A stretch of DNA of 18,162 nt, taken from the NCBI GenBank assembly GCA_002308435.1, contig DBUY01000044.1, forward strand, positions 1-18,162, read 5' to 3'. The notes under the pieces were generated by a model that was not told the DNA's origin, did not search any database, and worked only from the letters and a program-made list of their open reading frames with translations. Origin of the DNA: Proteobacteria bacterium UBA1278. Lineage in GTDB: Bacteria; Pseudomonadota; Gammaproteobacteria; Comchoanobacterales; Comchoanobacteraceae. Below, piece by piece: positions 14,916 to 18,162 of the stretch; the first letter of the stretch is position 1, and each line of letters starts with the position of its first letter. Both the position numbers and the translations under genes were made by a program.

Positions 14916-17201
14916 ATGTTTTCGGAAAATCTTGAGCGATCGCTCAATCAAGCCAACCAACTTGCAAGAGAGTTGAAATGTCAATACATCACACTTGAGC
15001 ACTTACTTTTAGCGCTACTTGATAATCCAGAGGCGCGTGACGTGCTGTTGACTCTTGGTGTTGATATCGATACTGTTCGCGTGCATCTACGTACTTACAT
15101 CGAGAAAAACACGCAAAAGCAGGCTGTGATTACTGATTTACAGCTCGAGCATAATGACGCATTTAAGCGTACTATTCAACGGGCGATTTTCCACACACAA
15201 ACACTGGGTTGCACTGAAGTGACTGGCTCGCATGTGCTTGCCGGCATTATGAGTGAAGCAGATTCACATGCTTTTTTTGTTCTTCACGAAGAGGGTGTCA
15301 ATAAAGTCATCCTGAACCAGATTTTATCAAAGGATAAGCAAACCTTTGATGTCATAGACCCACAGCAAATCGAAGACAGACATTTCTTCGATGCTGGGTT
15401 TGAGCAACAACCACCTCAGCAAGAGTCATCCATTGAGTCCTTTGCGGTTAACTTAAATGATGAAGTCATCTGTGGTCGCATTGACCCTGTCTTCAATCGT
15501 GATAAAGAAATCGAGCGCCTTGAGCAAATTCTCTGCCGACGCCGCAAAAATAATCCGATACTGGTCGGGGAGTCAGGTGTTGGTAAAACAGCGATAGCAG
15601 AGGGGCTAGCACGTGCAATTGTTCACAAGACTGCACATAAGTCACTCCTTAAATGTAAAGTATATGCGCTGGACCTTGGTTCTCTACTTGCAGGGACGAA
15701 GTACCGTGGTGACTTTGAAAAACGATTTAAAGCGGTGTTACAAGATTTAGTCAAACGTAAAGACGCCATCATCTTCATCGACGAAATTCACTCAATTATC
15801 GGTGCGGGTAGTGCATCTGGCGGTTCTGTTGATGCGGCCAATCTACTCAAGCCTTTGTTAACACGGGGTAATCTACGTTGTATTGGGGCGACTACTTATC
15901 AAGAGTACAGACAGTTGTTTGAAAAGGATAATGCGCTGTCTCGACGTTTCCAGAAGATTGATGTTAAAGAGCCTTCAAAAGAAGAAACTTTCAATATTCT
16001 GAAAGGTCTGAAGAAAAAATTCGAAGCACATCATAACGTACACTACTCTATGCAGTCACTCAAATCTGCGATTGATTTGTCGGATCGCTACATGCATGAT
16101 CGATTCTTACCAGATAAGGCAATCGATATTATTGATGAAGCAGGCTCTGCAAAGAACTTGATTTCAGACAATGATGACAAACCATCTCAGGTTGATGTAC
16201 GTGATATTGAGAAGATTGTTTCAAGTTTGACACAAATCCCTAGTCAACACGTTACCGCGTCCGATAAAACGCTCCTACAGCATCTTGAGCGTGATCTGAA
16301 TATGCTTGTTTACGGACAAAGTGCTGCTATCAATAACATTACCACTGCGATCAAATTGTCTCGGTCGGGTCTTGGTGATCCAGACAAGCCAATCGGTAGC
16401 TTCCTATTTGCTGGTCCTACTGGTGTTGGTAAAACTGAGCTTGCTAAACAGCTTTCGAGTATTTTGAATCTCAAACTACTTCGATTCGACATGTCTGAGT
16501 ATATGGAGAAACATTCTTCATCTCAGTTGATTGGTGCACCTGCAGGTTATGTTGGTTATGATCACGGTGGACAACTGACTGAACAGATTATCAAGAACCC
16601 ATATTCAGTTTTATTGCTTGATGAGATCGAAAAAGCACATAGTGATCTGCTCAATCTTCTTCTACAGGTGATGGATTATGGTCAACTGACCGATAATACC
16701 GGTCGAATTGCTGATTTTCGTCACGTGATTATTATTATGACCAGTAACTGTGGTGCGGTTGAGCAATGTCGTAATAAGATGGGTTTTAGCGAAAGTAAGG
16801 TTAAGTCAGGCATCGACAAGGCGATTGATGGTGCTTTCTCACCTGAGTTTAAGAACCGCTTAGATGCCATTGTGCAATTTAATCAACTTACGAAGGGGAA
16901 TATTTCTCAGATCGTTGATAAGTTTATCTCTGAGCTTGAAGTGCAGTTAAATGAGCAAAATATTGAGCTTGATGTGAAGGCTGACGTGAAGGCATATCTC
17001 AGTGAGCATGGTTATGATCCAAAACTGGGAGCGCGTCCAATGGCAAGGCTCATTAACACCGCGCTTAAAAAGCCAATTGCCGATGCCCTTCTCGATGGTA
17101 AGATGAAAGTAGGGGACACTGCGGTTATGAAGCTGGTTAAAGGCAAGGTGCAATTACAGGCAAAAACGAAGAACAACGTCGACAGCAAAAGGCTGGCGTA
17201 G
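14916..17201 (+). CDS. clpA: ATP-dependent Clp protease ATP-binding subunit ClpA
   Basis: ClpA is a double-ring AAA+ unfoldase that feeds proteins to ClpP. The 761 residues (E. coli 758) show an N-domain (1-145), then D1 with Walker A GESGVGKT (218-225), pore loop KYRGDFE (262-268), Walker B IIFIDE (285-290) and the SRRF arginine finger (342-345). D2 has Walker A GPTGVGKT (500-507), pore loop GYVG (544-547), Walker B LLLDE (566-570) and FKNRLD (645-650). The ClpP-docking tripeptide, IGL in E. coli, appears as MGF (622-624). The absence of a coiled-coil middle domain argues against ClpB. ClpS, the usual adaptor gene just upstream, is not in this window. The gene is convergent with infA, as in enterobacteria. 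No intrinsic terminator is visible in the 34-nt gap after it. Confidence 0.97.
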   Translation: MFSENLERSLNQANQLARELKCQYITLEHLLLALLDNPEARDVLLTLGVDIDTVRVHLRTYIEKNTQKQAVITDLQLEHNDAFKRTIQRAIFHTQTLGCTEVTGSHVLAGIMSEADSHAFFVLHEEGVNKVILNQILSKDKQTFDVIDPQQIEDRHFFDAGFEQQPPQQESSIESFAVNLNDEVICGRIDPVFNRDKEIERLEQILCRRRKNNPILVGESGVGKTAIAEGLARAIVHKTAHKSLLKCKVYALDLGSLLAGTKYRGDFEKRFKAVLQDLVKRKDAIIFIDEIHSIIGAGSASGGSVDAANLLKPLLTRGNLRCIGATTYQEYRQLFEKDNALSRRFQKIDVKEPSKEETFNILKGLKKKFEAHHNVHYSMQSLKSAIDLSDRYMHDRFLPDKAIDIIDEAGSAKNLISDNDDKPSQVDVRDIEKIVSSLTQIPSQHVTASDKTLLQHLERDLNMLVYGQSAAINNITTAIKLSRSGLGDPDKPIGSFLFAGPTGVGKTELAKQLSSILNLKLLRFDMSEYMEKHSSSQLIGAPAGYVGYDHGGQLTEQIIKNPYSVLLLDEIEKAHSDLLNLLLQVMDYGQLTDNTGRIADFRHVIIIMTSNCGAVEQCRNKMGFSESKVKSGIDKAIDGAFSPEFKNRLDAIVQFNQLTKGNISQIVDKFISELEVQLNEQNIELDVKADVKAYLSEHGYDPKLGARPMARLINTALKKPIADALLDGKMKVGDTAVMKLVKGKVQLQAKTKNNVDSKRLA

Positions 17202-17235
17202 GTTGTCTACTCGTATCCAGCCAAGCTGGGGTTTC

Positions 17236-17502
17236 TTAGCTGGTTGGATCGCCTGTTGTGGCATCTGGACTTGGTTGGCGCTTAGCTTTGTGCCTAGTAA
17301 CAATTCGTCCTTTGGTCAGATCGTAGGGGGTCATCTCGACGGTGACATCGTCCCCTGTAAGAATTCTGATGTAGTTTTTGCGCATCTTTCCGGAGATATG
17401 AGCAGTAATTATATGCTTATTTTCAAGCTCTACCTTGAAGGTTGTGTTGGGTAGTGCTTCTAGCACAACGCCTTCGAAGACCATGACGTCTTTTTTGTTC
17501 AT
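17236..17502 (-). CDS. infA: Translation initiation factor IF-1, C-terminally extended
   Basis: IF-1 blocks the ribosomal A site during initiation. Residues 1-71 follow the family closely: VLEALPNTTFKVELENKH, ITAHISGKMRKNYIRILTGD and TPYDLTKGRIV. The standard protein has about 72 residues. This one has 88, ending in a tail KAKRQPSPDATTGDPTS that is proline- and threonine-rich. The ATG at 17502 has only a weak ribosome site, but the next Met (position 7) would remove conserved N-terminal residues. It faces clpA with a 34-nt gap, so its transcript end must overlap the clpA 3' region or stop very sharply. Confidence 0.95.
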   Translation of the reverse strand: MNKKDVMVFEGVVLEALPNTTFKVELENKHIITAHISGKMRKNYIRILTGDDVTVEMTPYDLTKGRIVTRHKAKRQPSPDATTGDPTS

Positions 17503-17528
17503 AAATTCAGCTGTGGATTGGATACTTT

Positions 17529-17557
17529 ATTATCTGATAAATCATGGATTAATTCAA
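17529..17557 (-). promoter_or_regulatory. Candidate sigma70 promoter of infA
   Basis: The minus strand has TTGAAT (17552-17557, 4 of 6) and GATAAT (17529-17534, 5 of 6), 17 nt apart. The leader to the ATG at 17502 is about 20 nt. Confidence 0.6.
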
Positions 17558-17580
17558 GTCTACGTGAAATTAATATTTTC

Positions 17581-17609
17581 TTTAATCAACGCGCTGTTTC
17601 AGTTATAAT
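17581..17609 (+). promoter_or_regulatory. Candidate sigma70 promoter of the right-edge membrane protein
   Basis: A perfect TATAAT (17604-17609) is preceded at 17 nt by TTTAAT (17581-17586, 3 of 6). It is divergent from the infA promoter. The leader to the ATG at 17641 is about 25 nt. Confidence 0.45.
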
Positions 17610-17640
17610 TCAAATAATTTCAATTGTTTGTTTTGTAGTT

Positions 17641-18162
17641 ATGTCGAACTTAATCTTTAACACTGTTCGTAGTGAATCCTTTAAGCAATATGCGCAGCAT
17701 GCATATCTCAGTTACTACGCTTTGCTTGCTGTTTATGCCATTTGTAATTTATTGGTCCTGATGCTTGGCTTTGGTTTTCAAATTACACATGCAATACCAC
17801 TTGCAATCATGCTGACTTTGGGTGCCTTCATCAATGAACTCATCAACATGAAGACGGTTACCAATCCGCTTTCCTCTCAATCGAAGATTGTGCGTCCTTC
17901 AATAATTACCATAATAATCTCTGCTTTTGCTTGGGCGCTTTCTCTCATTGATAGCTATGCAACCCTAACTTCAATGGTCAATGTGCAATTGATGATGCTC
18001 TCGCAGCTACAACTTGCTGTACCAATTCATCTAGCAGGTCTGTATCAGAGCTTGTTTCTTGTATCTGGTTTGTCAGCTCAAGCCATGACATCAGCGACTA
18101 ACCTGGTCACTGCGCTCACCAATCAATTCACTGCCTTACCTGATAATAAGCAGCAGAAACCG
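17641..18162 (+). CDS. Partial multi-pass membrane protein, unknown family (C-terminus off the right edge)
   Basis: A frame opens with ATG at 17641 (MSNLIFNTVRSESFKQYAQH) and stays open for 174 codons to the window end. After a polar, slightly basic start come hydrophobic stretches at about 23-48, 50-68, 88-107 and 123-145, so about four membrane passes. The loop at 69-86 is polar (NMKTVTNPLSSQSK) and the visible end is Thr-, Asn- and Gln-rich. No ribosome site of note precedes the ATG. I recognise no family. The gene is divergent from infA and has a separate -10 box. It runs off the edge, so its length, and whether a soluble domain follows the membrane part, cannot be judged. Confidence 0.6.
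   Translation, partial: MSNLIFNTVRSESFKQYAQHAYLSYYALLAVYAICNLLVLMLGFGFQITHAIPLAIMLTLGAFINELINMKTVTNPLSSQSKIVRPSIITIIISAFAWALSLIDSYATLTSMVNVQLMMLSQLQLAVPIHLAGLYQSLFLVSGLSAQAMTSATNLVTALTNQFTALPDNKQQKP

Noticed and set aside
17203..17454. Plus-strand ORF of 83 residues directly after clpA
   Set aside because: It is antisense to infA, whose protein is strongly conserved; the plus frame is a shadow.
1..18162. CRISPR array, insertion sequence, integrase or phage genes
   Set aside because: I saw no regularly spaced direct repeats, no transposase or integrase motifs, and no terminal inverted repeats around the accessory genes.

Overview
The window looks like the chromosome of a Gram-negative gammaproteobacterium. 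It carries a lipid A gene (lpxK) and the rpsU-dnaG-rpoD macromolecular-synthesis order. It also has clpA facing infA, an arrangement known from enterobacteria. Base composition is moderately AT-rich. Several long proteins match no family I can name, and one carries what looks like an eukaryote-type CE-clan cysteine protease site. Together these suggest a host-associated lineage, possibly Legionella- or Coxiella-like; that assignment is inference only.

Layout. Bases 1-3861 (minus strand): a tRNA-Leu(CAA) leads directly into secD-secF, then an inositol-monophosphatase-like gene (suhB-like), then a membrane protein cut by the left edge. Gaps are 2 and 8 nt, followed by a TGATG overlap, so this reads as one operon. 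Bases 3862-6073: a sparse stretch with two unrecognised minus-strand genes, a 151-residue membrane protein and a 330-residue soluble protein, each behind its own sigma70-like promoter. Bases 6074-12656 (minus strand): rpsU, dnaG, rpoD, rseP and lpxK in transcription order. rpoD has its own near-consensus promoter inside the block, and rseP and lpxK overlap by ATGA.

Bases 12766-14850 (plus strand): a 617-residue protein with an N-terminal hydrophobic anchor, a helical middle and a C-terminal His-Asp-Gln-Cys arrangement like Ulp1/YopJ-type proteases, closed by two intrinsic terminators. It lies where clpS often precedes clpA. Bases 14860-17201: clpA with its own promoter. Bases 17236-17502 (minus strand): infA, convergent with clpA. 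Bases 17604-18162: a multi-pass membrane protein cut by the right edge, divergent from infA.

Working together: SecD/SecF drive the late step of Sec export, RseP cleaves membrane substrates, LpxK completes the lipid A core, RpoD/DnaG/S21/IF-1 serve transcription, replication priming and translation start, and ClpA unfolds proteins for ClpP. The most notable features are the CE-clan protease candidate, a SuhB-like protein that has lost most of its catalytic residues, and C-terminally extended S21 and IF-1.
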